Positions 1-7,942 of a stretch of DNA of 64,000 bases are shown here, piece by piece. The position numbers and the translations under genes are program-made. The stretch is from Aminobacter sp. J41 (GTDB taxonomy: Bacteria; Pseudomonadota; Alphaproteobacteria; Rhizobiales; Rhizobiaceae). The notes beneath the pieces are model-generated. The model ran no database searches and was not told the origin of the DNA. It worked only from the letters and a program-made list of their open reading frames with translations. The stretch's first letter is position 1. Every line of letters begins with the position of its first letter. The stretch covers positions 1 to 64,000 of the forward strand of contig NZ_JAGL01000008.1 in assembly GCF_000526635.1 (NCBI RefSeq), given 5' to 3'.

Positions 1-261
1 ATCGACTCCAACATCGTTGAACGCAGTATCCGCCCCATCGCCCTCAATCGGAAAAATGCCCTCTTCGCCGGTTCCGATGGCGGTGGAGAGCACTGGGCAA
101 CCATCGCCTCGCTGATCGAGACCTGCAAGCTCAACGGCGTTGACCCGTACGCTTACCTCGCCAACGTCATCACCCGCATCGTCGCCGGTCACCCGCAGAA
201 CCAGATCGACGACCTGCTGCCATGGGCCTACGTCCCCGCGCCACTCAAGGCCGTGGCCTGA
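1..261 (+). CDS. IS66-family transposase (TnpC), C-terminal fragment
   Basis: Frame 1 is open from the first base to TGA at 259-261, giving the last 86 residues of a protein that starts outside the window. The sequence has the IS66 transposase signature SNIVERSIRPIAL followed by RKNALFAGSDGGGE. The glutamate of the first motif is the last acid of the DDE triad in this family. The tail (KLNGVDPYAYL, then DDLLPWAYVP) is also typical of the family. The protein would catalyse cut-and-paste or replicative movement of the element. The fragment itself is intact; whether the whole element is functional cannot be judged. It interrupts the amidohydrolase gene on the other strand. Confidence 0.9.
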   Translation: MDSNIVERSIRPIALNRKNALFAGSDGGGEHWATIASLIETCKLNGVDPYAYLANVITRIVAGHPQNQIDDLLPWAYVPAPLKAVA

Positions 262-274
262 GAACAGCGGTTAC
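1..274 (+). mobile_element. IS66-family element, right end
   Basis: The window opens inside an IS66-family insertion sequence. The C-terminal end of its transposase occupies 1-261. The element probably ends just downstream, near 274, because 'agcggttac' at 266-274 resembles the ...CGCTTAC right termini of this family and because the interrupted amidohydrolase reading frame begins immediately beyond it. The left end is outside the window, so neither the inverted repeat nor the 8-bp target duplication expected for IS66 can be confirmed. Confidence 0.7.
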
Positions 275-865
275 AAGCGAAGTGCCAAGCGGATGGATGA
301 AAATCGGCATGCCGGCCGCTTCTGCCGCCTGCCACACCGGATCGAAACCAGGATCTGACAGCTCCAGTTCGCCGACGCTGGCCGAGATCTCGATTCCCTT
401 GAGCCCCGCTGCCTTCGCCGTGACGATTTGCTCCGCGGCAAGTTCGGGATGTTGCATGGAAACGATCCCCAGCGCGGACAGACGCGTGGGGGCCTGCTTC
501 ACCAGTACGGCAGCGGCGCCATTCACCGCCTCAACGAGCTCGGATGCCAGTGCCGCATCAGCCCAGTAGGCATAGAGATGCGGTGACGGGGAAACGACCT
601 GCACGTCCACTCCCATCAGGTCGAGATCCTCGAGGCGTTTCTCCAGCGATCCCATCCGTGCGAAGGCCTGCGGCAGCATTACTGTGCCGTTGTGGCGCAT
701 CGACGCCTCTCCGCTAGCAGCGGCGGAAGCTGCCATCTCAGCGGAGCGTTCGGGACGACCGGCCAGCAGCATTTCCGCTTCAGGCGCGCCACAATGCCCA
801 TGCATATCGATGACGCGTGGCACCGACACGCGCGGCAACGGTGCGGAAGGCAGGGGAGCGAACAT
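245..865 (-). pseudogene. amidohydrolase (ACMSD/amidohydrolase_2-like), truncated by IS66
   Basis: The fragment encodes the N-terminal two thirds of a metal-dependent amidohydrolase of the ACMSD/amidohydrolase-2 type. Near the start it has the metal-binding DMHGHCG (H-x-H), then DLMGVDVQVVSPSP, and finally AGMPIFIHPLG, a conserved strand and histidine of the TIM barrel. Homologues run to roughly 300-340 residues; this reading frame ends after about 206. Native sequence stops near position 275 and the last residues (VTAVLRPRP) and the stop at 245-247 are read from IS66 DNA. The start at 865 (MFAPLPSAP) lies 12 bp beyond the stop of the cyclase gene, so the two were an operon. The C-terminal metal ligands and catalytic Asp are missing, so the product is very probably inactive. 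The rest of the gene should lie on the far side of the IS66 element. Confidence 0.75.
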
Positions 866-876
866 CTCCTGCACGA

Positions 877-1650
877 TCAGTCCTCGAAGATCGCGACGGC
901 CCGCACCCAGCCAGCCGAGCCGCACTCAACTTTCACCGGGAAGGCGCAAACCGTGTAGCCGGTCGCCGGAAGCTGCTCGAGGTTGGACAGCTTTTCGATA
1001 TGGCAGTAGCCGATCTCGGCACCGGCCTTGTGCCCTTCCCAGAACAGGCTGGCATTGCCGGTGCGGGCAATTGCCTCTCGCTGATGCTTGAGCGGTGCAT
1101 CCCAGCTCCAGGCATCGATGCCGCAAACTCTTACACCTCGCGTAGTCAAATAAAGGGTTGCCTCGCGTCCCATGCCGCAACCGCGCGCGAGATAGTCGTC
1201 CTCGCCGTAGCGCAGGCCCGCGGAGGTATTGACCAGGACGATGTCGCCCGGTGCGAGTTCGTGGCCGATCCGCTTCAGCTCGGCTTCCACCTCAGACGCC
1301 TTCACGACGTGGCCGTCCGGAAGATGCCGGAAGTCCAGTTTGACCCCTGGCCCCATGCACCATTCGAGCGGCACTTCATCGATCGTGATCGCGCGCTCGC
1401 CATTGTTCATCGTGGGATGATAGTGCCAGGGCGCGTCCATATGGGTGCCGGCGTGGGTGGTCACCTCCAGCTCCTCGGAGGCCGGCCCCTTCCCGTCGAG
1501 CATCTGCGACGGGGCAAGTCCCACCATGGGCGCGAAATCCTCGGCGCCATGGTCATGGTCGAAATATCGGATCTTCGGCAGTAGCGGCGGCGGATCTGAA
1601 GGAATTCCCGCCTTCAGGCTGACTGAAAGATCCACAATTCGCCGCGCCAT
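877..1650 (-). CDS. cyclase family protein (kynurenine formamidase-like)
   Basis: This 257-residue protein belongs to the cyclase/kynurenine-formamidase family, metal-dependent hydrolases that open or close amide or lactone bonds in catabolic pathways. The family metal motif HAGTHMDAPWH is present around residue 70, preceded by MLDGKGPASEELEVTT. The start at 1650 (MARRIVDLSV) is chosen because GGGAGGA lies 6 nt upstream; the open frame continues further upstream without a better ribosome site. It is transcribed divergently from the LysR gene at 1744 and is followed at 12 bp by the truncated amidohydrolase, so the two enzymes probably acted in sequence. The substrate cannot be read from the sequence. 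Confidence 0.85.
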   Translation of the reverse strand: MARRIVDLSVSLKAGIPSDPPPLLPKIRYFDHDHGAEDFAPMVGLAPSQMLDGKGPASEELEVTTHAGTHMDAPWHYHPTMNNGERAITIDEVPLEWCMGPGVKLDFRHLPDGHVVKASEVEAELKRIGHELAPGDIVLVNTSAGLRYGEDDYLARGCGMGREATLYLTTRGVRVCGIDAWSWDAPLKHQREAIARTGNASLFWEGHKAGAEIGYCHIEKLSNLEQLPATGYTVCAFPVKVECGSAGWVRAVAIFED

Positions 1651-1743
1651 ACGCTGTCCTCCCAGGTTGCGCGCGGAAGGTAGTTGCTCCACAGCCATAT
1701 TTCGAATGAATACGACGCATGTTTTGCATAAGGGGGACAAATC

Positions 1744-2676
1744 GTGCGGCTGGATCGCCTCGACATGAATCTCATCATTGCCCTGGAGGCCATCCTTCGC
1801 CTGCGGTCAGTGACGCTGGCAGCAAACGAGCTTTGCCTGACGCAGCCTGCCCTCAGCCAGGCGTTGCGGCGACTGCGCGATCACTTCGGGGATCCCATTG
1901 TCCGCCAGGTCGGCAGGCAGATGCAGCCCACAGAATTCGGCGAGCAGTTGGGCCGCGCGGCAACGCAGCTCCTCAACGACACACGCCACTTCAGCCAGAT
2001 GCGACCGGGATTCGATCCGGCAAAGATGCGCCGGCGCTTTTCGATCATTGCGTCGGACTTTGTTCTGAAAGTGCTGATCGCACCCATGCTGCCGGAGCTT
2101 GCACAGGAATCGCCAGGAGTATCGCTGCAATTGGTGCCGATTGACGGGCCGTCGGACGCAAGCTTCCAGCGCGGCGAGATCGACTTCGCGGTCGTTCCCT
2201 CTCGTTTCCTCTATCCGGAGCATCCGCATGTGCATCTTTTTGAAGACGATTTCGTCTGCGTCCTCTGGGAGAACCATCCCACCATCGGTGACTCGATGGA
2301 CACGTCGACCTATCTGTCGATGCGACATGTGGTGACCGCGTTCGGCGGCAGCTGGCGCGGAAGCCATTTCGAACAATGGATCGACGACAAGGGGCTGGAG
2401 CTCGACGTTGCCTGCAGCGTGCCCAGCTTCACCATGCTCGCCGAATGCCTGCGCGGAACGCCGTGGATTGCCACCATGCATCGTCGGTTGTGGGAATCGC
2501 TGCCCCCTGGATCCGGGCTGCGCGCCGTTCCTATGCCCCTCAATGTTCCCCCGATCTCGGAAAACCTCCAGTGGCACGCTTCCCGCGAAGCCAACGCTTC
2601 GATCACATGGATGCGGGACCGGATCCTCAGCTGGGCTCAACGGGGATTTGAGAACGGCGCGCGGAACTCGTGCTAA
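1744..2676 (+). CDS. LysR-family transcriptional regulator
   Basis: A LysR-type regulator of 310 residues, the normal length. The N-terminal winged helix (about residues 6-65) contains the recognition region VTLAANELCLTQPALSQALRRLRD, and the rest is a periplasmic-binding-like effector domain. The opening RLDRLDMNLIIALEAIL is typical of the NodD/NahR-like branch. The start is GTG at 1744, preceded by a GGGGG tract. It is divergent from the cyclase/amidohydrolase operon with 93 bp between the starts, the usual arrangement for a LysR protein that controls its divergent neighbour in response to a pathway metabolite. That control is inferred from layout. Confidence 0.92.
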   Translation: MRLDRLDMNLIIALEAILRLRSVTLAANELCLTQPALSQALRRLRDHFGDPIVRQVGRQMQPTEFGEQLGRAATQLLNDTRHFSQMRPGFDPAKMRRRFSIIASDFVLKVLIAPMLPELAQESPGVSLQLVPIDGPSDASFQRGEIDFAVVPSRFLYPEHPHVHLFEDDFVCVLWENHPTIGDSMDTSTYLSMRHVVTAFGGSWRGSHFEQWIDDKGLELDVACSVPSFTMLAECLRGTPWIATMHRRLWESLPPGSGLRAVPMPLNVPPISENLQWHASREANASITWMRDRILSWAQRGFENGARNSC

Positions 2677-2845
2677 TCGGATGAAGCGGGATAGTGCCCC
2701 CTCTTATAAAAACTCCAAGATCCGCAGCTCAACAAATGTGATACGATCGAATCAGTAAATATCGTTTGTATTATTATGAATGATTCAAGACGCCCGTTAA
2801 GTGGTAGAATCTGGCAACTGAAACAGGTTGAGCCAGGAGGCTACC

Positions 2846-3085
2846 ATGTCCAGGGACTCGGCTGTCAGGCAAGCGACGACGCGTGAGACCCACGAGCGCG
2901 GGACGGACAAGGCAGAGCCTGACCAGCGTCTGCTGCTCCAGAAGATCCGGACGACAGCCGCTTCGGGAGCGGACTTCACGAAGGTGGACGAGCTGGTGCG
3001 TCTTTACCGGGCCAATGCGCTGAAGGCGATGGTGAGAAGGCTTCGGAACCGGTTGTCAGGAATATTCGGAAGCGAGTTCCGGTAA
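2846..3085 (+). CDS. small hypothetical protein (79 aa)
   Basis: A short highly charged protein with no recognised domain. AGGAGG lies 5-6 nt before the ATG at 2846, which favours this start over the TTG at 2828. The C-terminal half (FTKVDELVRLYRANALKAMVRRLRNRLSGIF) could form a basic amphipathic helix. The gene stands alone behind an AT-rich 170-bp leader and is followed by a strong terminator. No membrane segment or signal peptide is seen. It may be a small stress or regulatory protein of the rhizobial type, but no function can be assigned. Confidence 0.6.
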   Translation: MSRDSAVRQATTRETHERGTDKAEPDQRLLLQKIRTTAASGADFTKVDELVRLYRANALKAMVRRLRNRLSGIFGSEFR

Positions 3086-3097
3086 GAGCGGGAAGCC

Positions 3098-3122
3098 GAA
3101 AGCGCCCTTTGCGGGCGCTTTC
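3098..3122. terminator. bidirectional intrinsic terminator
   Basis: A perfect 10-bp inverted repeat, gaaagcgccc / gggcgctttc, with a 5-nt loop. It is flanked by short A- and T-rich runs and sits between the 79-aa gene and the convergent hydrolase fragment, so it can stop transcription from both sides. Confidence 0.75.
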
Positions 3123-3129
3123 ATTTTGC

Positions 3130-3944
3130 CTATGGCAGGGCATTGTAGAAGAAGGACACTGCCAAACCATTGAGCAGGGCATGCACCTGCAGGCGATCCA
3201 CCAGAGGATGGTCGACGCACAAGTCCTTTCTCTCCGACTTCAGAGGCTCCTCGCAGGGAGGTAGAAACACGTTGCTGCTCGCAAGAGGAACACGTTCGAG
3301 AAGCATGAGGCTGGCAGGGTGACTTCTCAGACCATTTGAAGCCTGTTCGAGAATGCGCCCGTTTCCAGCCCCGGCATGGATGACTCCAAGCGGGATGGTG
3401 ACTGCAGCGTCCTTCCTCGTTCCCACCGTCTCCGGAGGCGACAGGAGCAACGCGGCCCTTATACGCTTGTCCCAAAGGTGGTAGCGCGCGTCGCAGCCGG
3501 ACGGCGTATCGCAGCCGGTGTCGTCCTCGAGCGCGGCATTGCCGATCAGAAGCATCGCAGCCTCCGCACCCAGCTCGTGACCGATGATGCCGATCCTCTC
3601 TTTGTCGACGAGATCGGCCAACGGGCTCTTAAGGAGCACATCGAGAGCCAGCGACACCTCCCGCGCCCGAAGCTCAGCGGTATCCGCGCTAACTTTATGC
3701 TCAATCGCAAGAACGATGAAGCCACTCAATGAAAGGTAGCTCGCGGTGTCATGGTGAGCATAAGCGCTCGCGTATGATCCGTGAGCGACAACGATGACGG
3801 GGAAGCGGCCTGCGGCCGGCTCCGCATCATTTACTCCATAGACTTCGAAGCCCCCGGCCTTGCTGAACTCCCCTCCTCCCCTTGCGGGATAGAAGACGGC
3901 CATCGACAAGTGGCCGGGATTTGTACTTTTCAGTTGCTGGATAC
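3130..3944 (-). pseudogene. dienelactone hydrolase-like protein, 3' part, split by IS3
   Basis: This frame carries the body of an alpha/beta hydrolase of the predicted dienelactone hydrolase type: PGHLSMAVFYPA, then the oxyanion strand VIVVAHGSY, then the elbow IGHELGAEAA. The frame is open back to the IS3 end at 3944 without a proper start; a TTG at 3909 exists but would begin inside a core strand. The 5' end of the gene (signal anchor) lies beyond the element at 5177-5331. The nucleophile elbow reads G-H-E-L-G rather than G-x-S-x-G, so the usual serine is a glutamate. Two inactivating changes are thus visible: the insertion and a missing nucleophile. The second might be native to a divergent subfamily. 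Confidence 0.65.
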
Positions 3945-4005
3945 TGAGGTGGACCCGTCTGGTGAGACAGCTTGGCGGCTTGGCTAAGGTGGATCGGGTT
4001 GGTTT

Positions 4006-4842
4006 CTACGCCGCCAATTGCTCCGTCATTTGTGCCGTAGCATAGACCTCGTCGGGTGTCCTGCCGCCAAAGGTCGAGTGTGGGCGTCGCTGGTTGTAGT
4101 AGTCGATCCAGGAGCCGATGCCGCTGCGCGCCTCGCTGCCGGTCTCGAAGGCATTGAGGAAGACGCACTCGTATTTGAGACTGCGCCACAGCCGCTCGAT
4201 GAAGACGTTGTCCATCCAGCGGCCGCGCCCGTCCATGGAGATGCGGATGCCGGCATCCTTCAACGTCGTGGTGAAGGCGAAGCTGGTGAACTGCGATCCC
4301 TGGTCGGTGTTGAAGATGTCGGGCCTGCCGTGGCGGGCAATCGCCTCCTCGAGCGCGGCAACGCAGAAGTCGGCATCCATCGTGTTCGACAGCCGCCAGG
4401 CCAGCACCTTGCGGCTGAACCAGTCCATGATGGCGACGAAGTAGAGGAAGCCGCGCCGCATCGGAATGTAAGTCACATCCGCACACCAGACGTGATTGGG
4501 CCGCTCGATCGCCAGATGCCGCAGCAGGTAAGGATAGATGCGGTGCTGCGGATGCGGCTCGCTGGTCTTCGGAGCCTGGTAGATCGGCGACAGACCGATC
4601 TTGCGCATCAGCCGCCGGACCCGCTTGCGGCCGACGCACCAACCTTGACGCCGTAGGTGCCGCGCCATCTGCCTAGAGCCATACCAGGGCATTTCCATGA
4701 AGGCCTCGTCGATGATGCGCATCAGTTCGAGGTTCTCCGGGCTCTCGCCGGCAGGCTGTCGATAGAACGACGCCCGCGAGATCGAGACCAGTTCGCACTG
4801 GCGGCAGATCGAGAGCCGGTTGTGATCGGGATCAATCATCAT
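4006..4842 (-). CDS. IS3-family transposase OrfB (DDE integrase domain)
   Basis: A 278-residue catalytic subunit. An N-terminal HTH_21 region (about 40-100) is followed by the rve integrase core. The DDE triad is visible: D in VWCADVTYIPM, D in FNTDQGSQFT, and E in VFIERLWRSLKYE. The C-terminal YNQRRPHSTFGGRTPDEVY is typical. OrfB is in a different frame from OrfA (-1 relation). In IS3 elements the active transposase is the OrfAB fusion made by -1 frameshifting, and a T6 slippery tract is present near the end of orfA (A6 on the + strand at 4882-4887). No disruption is seen, so the element may still be mobile. Confidence 0.93.
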   Translation of the reverse strand: MMIDPDHNRLSICRQCELVSISRASFYRQPAGESPENLELMRIIDEAFMEMPWYGSRQMARHLRRQGWCVGRKRVRRLMRKIGLSPIYQAPKTSEPHPQHRIYPYLLRHLAIERPNHVWCADVTYIPMRRGFLYFVAIMDWFSRKVLAWRLSNTMDADFCVAALEEAIARHGRPDIFNTDQGSQFTSFAFTTTLKDAGIRISMDGRGRWMDNVFIERLWRSLKYECVFLNAFETGSEARSGIGSWIDYYNQRRPHSTFGGRTPDEVYATAQMTEQLAA

Positions 4843-4859
4843 ACTCCTCCGATCCAGGC

Positions 4860-5141
4860 TCAGCGATCGAAGGCTTTGGCCAAAAAATCCCGCTCAACGA
4901 CGAGTTGGCCGATCTTGGCGTGCAGTTTCGTCACCTCGGCCTCCCGGCCGACCTGTGCATCCGCTGCCTTGTCGTCGAACGCCTTGGCCAGGTTCTCAAT
5001 GGCCTGCCGTTTCCACTGGGTGATCTGGTTGGGATGAAGCTGGTGCTTCGTCGCCAGTTCCGAAATCGTCCGCTCGCCGCGGATCGCCTCAAGCGCAACC
5101 TTGGCCTTGAACTCGGCCGAGAACCGTCTGCGTGTCTTCAT
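4860..5141 (-). CDS. IS3-family transposase OrfA
   Basis: A 93-residue OrfA with an N-terminal HTH_8/transposase_8 DNA-binding fold (KTRRRFSAEFKAKVALEAIRG, then ISELATKHQLHPNQITQWK) and a C-terminal coiled coil/leucine zipper (VTKLHAKIGQLVVERDFLAKAF) that dimerises. It binds the terminal inverted repeats and represses or directs transposition. It starts 35 bp inside the right end of the element and ends 17 bp before orfB. The T6 tract in its last codons is a probable -1 frameshift site. Confidence 0.9.
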   Translation of the reverse strand: MKTRRRFSAEFKAKVALEAIRGERTISELATKHQLHPNQITQWKRQAIENLAKAFDDKAADAQVGREAEVTKLHAKIGQLVVERDFLAKAFDR

Positions 5142-5176
5142 GCTGGATCGTCCTTTTCATCGGAAAATCCACCTTA

Positions 5177-5331
5177 TGCCCCTGTCTCAAAAACCGGCAC
5201 CACCTCATACCCACGCCCCGACGCCCTCCTTCTTGCGAATGCTGGTAAAGGAGCGCAATCAAAATTCCGACGCCTAAAACCAGAAGCAGAAATCGCCGGG
5301 CGCTTTGCCATCCTATCGACCGGGTCGTCAT
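5177..5331 (-). pseudogene. 5' part of the IS3-split hydrolase gene (signal anchor)
   Basis: ATG at 5331 has AGGAG 8 nt upstream and overlaps the stop of the upstream hydrolase as ATGA, so it is a real translation start. The first residues, MTTRSIGWQSARRFLLLVLGV and on through ILIALL, form a signal peptide or membrane anchor. Native sequence continues to 5177, where the IS3 element begins. The downstream body of the gene is at 3130-3944. Near the junction another frame reads YEVVPVFETG, which looks more natural than the anchor frame, so a frameshift may also be present. The exact pre-insertion joint cannot be resolved by eye. Confidence 0.55.
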
Positions 5332-6284
5332 CCGAGCACTCCTGACCAGAGCAGCTGAATTCGACTTGGCCGAAGCAGAGGTTCACCGGGGCCATAACTT
5401 GCCGCCTCGTTCGGCCACGGGTTGCTGCCCGACTCCAGCCAGCGCACGGTCTTCCTCCAGAACTCGCTCTGGTGGGCCGAGTGGAAAAGGCCGAAGTGCC
5501 CACCTGGGGCGATACCGCGATGAGCTTCAGACAGCTTGACGACGGTTTTCTCGGCGTTCGGGTAATAGCTTAGCCCACGCATGATCGCGGGCACCGTGGC
5601 AAAGGGATCATCGTCATTTGTGACCGAAAGGATCGAGGACCGAACAGAATGGAAACGGTCCAACACCCGCACCCTAAGATCCTCGGGGAACCTCCGTTCG
5701 TAGCGAGATCTGGAAAAGCTCCATTCGCAGGCAACGCCGCGTGGCAGGTCTTCCAGCCATCCCAGGCGCCTGCCGGGGAAATAGCCGAAAATAGCGGTCA
5801 TCAACGGCATTACGATGTGCCAACTCATGAACAGGCGAAGGCGCTCACGCGCGGCATAGTCCGGCCAATACGCGTAGGAAGCACCCACCGCCAATATTCG
5901 GCTTATGTGGCCCGCATTCTCCGCCAGCCCCGGCAGGAAACCGCCGAAGCTGTGGCCAACCACATGGAGGGGCCGGCCGGGACTTCTCGTCCGCATCAGC
6001 CGGAGAGCGGCATCGAAATCCAGAGTTCCCCAGTCGCTCCAACGGAAGTCGCAGCCTCTGAGGCTTTTTGGTCTCGAGTGCCCAATTCCCCGGTAATCAT
6101 AGGTGAGAACTTCGAAGCCGCATGACGCGAGGAAGCTCGCACAGCGATGATAATACCGGGCAAGCACGCCTGTTGCCGGATTGATGATCACACTCGCCTT
6201 CGGACCACGTTCCGGGACCCAAAGGTCGCCGCTCAGGCGGATCGCGTCCGCGCATCTTATCTCGATTGCTTGACGACTGATCAT
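5328..6284 (-). CDS. alpha/beta hydrolase
   Basis: A 318-residue alpha/beta hydrolase of the COG4757-like type. The nucleophile elbow is VVGHSFGGF (Ser near residue 113), a candidate acid lies in TNDDDPFA and the catalytic His in GGHFGLFH. The block INPATGVLARYYHRCASFLA and the strand VLTYDYRGIGHSRP are characteristic of this group. No signal peptide is seen, so it is cytoplasmic; the substrate is unknown. Its stop overlaps the start of the IS3-split hydrolase (ATGA), so the two were translationally coupled. About 70 bp upstream of its start lies the inverted repeat TGTAT-N12-ATACA also found before the cupin/PNPOx pair, which suggests control by the MocR protein encoded at 6509-7879. Confidence 0.85.
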   Translation of the reverse strand: MISRQAIEIRCADAIRLSGDLWVPERGPKASVIINPATGVLARYYHRCASFLASCGFEVLTYDYRGIGHSRPKSLRGCDFRWSDWGTLDFDAALRLMRTRSPGRPLHVVGHSFGGFLPGLAENAGHISRILAVGASYAYWPDYAARERLRLFMSWHIVMPLMTAIFGYFPGRRLGWLEDLPRGVACEWSFSRSRYERRFPEDLRVRVLDRFHSVRSSILSVTNDDDPFATVPAIMRGLSYYPNAEKTVVKLSEAHRGIAPGGHFGLFHSAHQSEFWRKTVRWLESGSNPWPNEAASYGPGEPLLRPSRIQLLWSGVLG

Positions 6285-6351
6285 GATGGCGGTTCCTGAC
6301 TACCGACCTGTCGTTTGCTGATGCCCCAATAGGGGGGAACATTCGCGTTAC

Positions 6352-6377
6352 AATGTATTAGCTACAATAGATACATT
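6352..6377. promoter_or_regulatory. putative MocR operator, site 1
   Basis: Inverted repeat aatgtat...atacatt with core TGTAT (6354-6358)-N12-ATACA (6371-6375). It lies 68-93 bp upstream of the hydrolase start at 6284. Read on the minus strand it begins TGTATCTA, the same eight bases that begin site 2 at 8486. The shared spacing and sequence make a common regulator likely; assigning it to the adjacent MocR gene is inference. Confidence 0.55.
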
Positions 6378-6508
6378 TTGTCGGAATCGTCATCGGTCCT
6401 GCATCAGACAACAATTAGTCCAATACGAGCCATGAGATTTGGGGCAGGCACGATAAGAGGAGCGGCCACCAAAGGGCAGCCGTCTACGAACGACAGGGTT
6501 CTGGCAAC

Positions 6509-7879
6509 TCAGACGATATGAAGATCGGCGGCGACGCTCTCGAAGCCAGCAGCGGCACGAAGGTCCGCGATGACGCGTAACGCGTTGGTCAGGCTGTCCC
6601 GTTGCGGGGCGGCCATCAGGCAGAGCCGCACGCCTCCTGCCTTCTCGCCCCCCACAGCAACCGCGTCTGGTGGCGTGATGCGAACGCCCTGCTCCAATGC
6701 TTGCCTGGCGAGCTTTTGCGCGGCGATCTTCGGCATGGGAAGCCACACATGCGGTGACCCCGAAGGCATAGGGAGACGCAAGTGAAGGATTGAGGCCGCC
6801 AGCTCGACCCGGCTACGCGCCTCAGCGCGAAGCGCCTCCCTGGCCGAAAGATGGGCTCCCATCTCAAAGAGGGCTTTTGCCACCTCCAGATCGAAGGCGG
6901 AAACACCCCACAGTTCGGCTCGGATCCGCGATGCGATGGCCCCGCGCCGCGGCTGCGGTGGAGCCAGTACACCTACGCGAACCAGCGGCGTAAGGGACTT
7001 GGACAGGCCGTTGATGTAGTAGACCCGCTCGCCGTCGAGCTCGCGAAAAGTCGGCGACCCAGTATCGGAGTAGATGCCGTAAAGGTCATCCTCGATAATG
7101 AATGCGTCGGCGCGCCGGCAGACGGCGAGGATGTCCTTCCGACGCGCCTCGGTCATCTCAAAGCCGTAGGGGTTCTGACACACCGGCGTGAGATAGATGG
7201 CCCGACACTCGCTTTCGGCAAACAGACGCTCCAACGCGTCTGGCAACATACCCTCTTCATCGTGATCGACGGCATGCAACTGAAGACCAAGATTATTGGC
7301 CGCTGCGATAGCGCCAGAGAACGTAGCTGCCTCAGTGGCAACACCCCGGGTATGACCCGCAAGGTCGGCCATAGCGAGGTGGATGGCGTGCTGTCCCCCG
7401 ACGGTGACAACCATATCGTCAGCGGCGAGCTCCAGCCTCATGGCAGACAGCCAGTCGGACAAGATCTTCCTGTGCTCTTTGTGACCGCCAGGTTCCGGAT
7501 AGCCACCATTCGGCGTGTTGCTCAGGCGGCTGGACGCCTGCACCGCGGCCGCCCGAAACTGTCCTTCATCCACCACCGGAAGCGGGATGTTGAAGTTGAG
7601 GTCGGTGAACTCGGCGGCCGGCTCTACAACCATGTTCACGAAGGTGCCGCGGCCGGTCTCGCTGCGGACGACACCGCGCTTCTCAAGGTAGCTGATCGCC
7701 TTGGTGACCGTACCGATGGCAACGCCAGCGTCCCGTGAAAGCTCACGATGCGTGGGAAGCCGCTCCCCTGGACGCAACTGCCCCGACGAAATCCACCTTT
7801 CGATCGCGGCGGCCAGGCGCTCGTGGAGGGGATCATGGCCATCCGGGATCGGCAACTGAAATGTATCGGAAGTACCCAT
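6509..7879 (-). CDS. MocR/GntR-type regulator with aminotransferase domain
   Basis: A 456-residue fusion of an N-terminal GntR winged helix (about residues 10-75, with GERLPTHRELSRDAGVAIGTVTKA) and a class I/II aminotransferase-like domain (about 100-450). PLP-binding features are present: CQNPYG, IEDDLYGIY and the Schiff-base lysine in INGLSKSLTP. MocR proteins bind PLP or its aldimine and regulate vitamin B6, amino acid or related genes; they rarely keep transaminase activity. The start at 7879 is favoured by GGAG 6 nt upstream; ATG at 7885 is the alternative. It follows the cupin gene by about 60 bp on the same strand. Matching inverted repeats before the cupin/PNPOx pair and before the downstream hydrolase are likely targets. 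Confidence 0.9.
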   Translation of the reverse strand: MGTSDTFQLPIPDGHDPLHERLAAAIERWISSGQLRPGERLPTHRELSRDAGVAIGTVTKAISYLEKRGVVRSETGRGTFVNMVVEPAAEFTDLNFNIPLPVVDEGQFRAAAVQASSRLSNTPNGGYPEPGGHKEHRKILSDWLSAMRLELAADDMVVTVGGQHAIHLAMADLAGHTRGVATEAATFSGAIAAANNLGLQLHAVDHDEEGMLPDALERLFAESECRAIYLTPVCQNPYGFEMTEARRKDILAVCRRADAFIIEDDLYGIYSDTGSPTFRELDGERVYYINGLSKSLTPLVRVGVLAPPQPRRGAIASRIRAELWGVSAFDLEVAKALFEMGAHLSAREALRAEARSRVELAASILHLRLPMPSGSPHVWLPMPKIAAQKLARQALEQGVRITPPDAVAVGGEKAGGVRLCLMAAPQRDSLTNALRVIADLRAAAGFESVAADLHIV

Positions 7880-7942
7880 GCGCATCTCCAGCGAGTCAAC
7901 CGGGATTGTAGTTCAGTTGCCCTAAGATTCTACCGTCTGCCA

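Larger units (their letters stand above)
3945..5176 (-). mobile_element. IS3-family insertion sequence (about 1232 bp)
   Basis: A complete-looking IS3-family element. The ends are proposed from the inverted repeats TGAGGTGGA at 3945-3953 and TCCACCTTA at 5168-5176 (8 of 9 matching). They enclose orfA and orfB in the usual order with an overlapping frame arrangement. The neighbouring 3 bp are TAC on one side and TGC on the other, so a clean 3-bp target duplication is not seen. It has landed inside a hydrolase gene. Confidence 0.85.
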
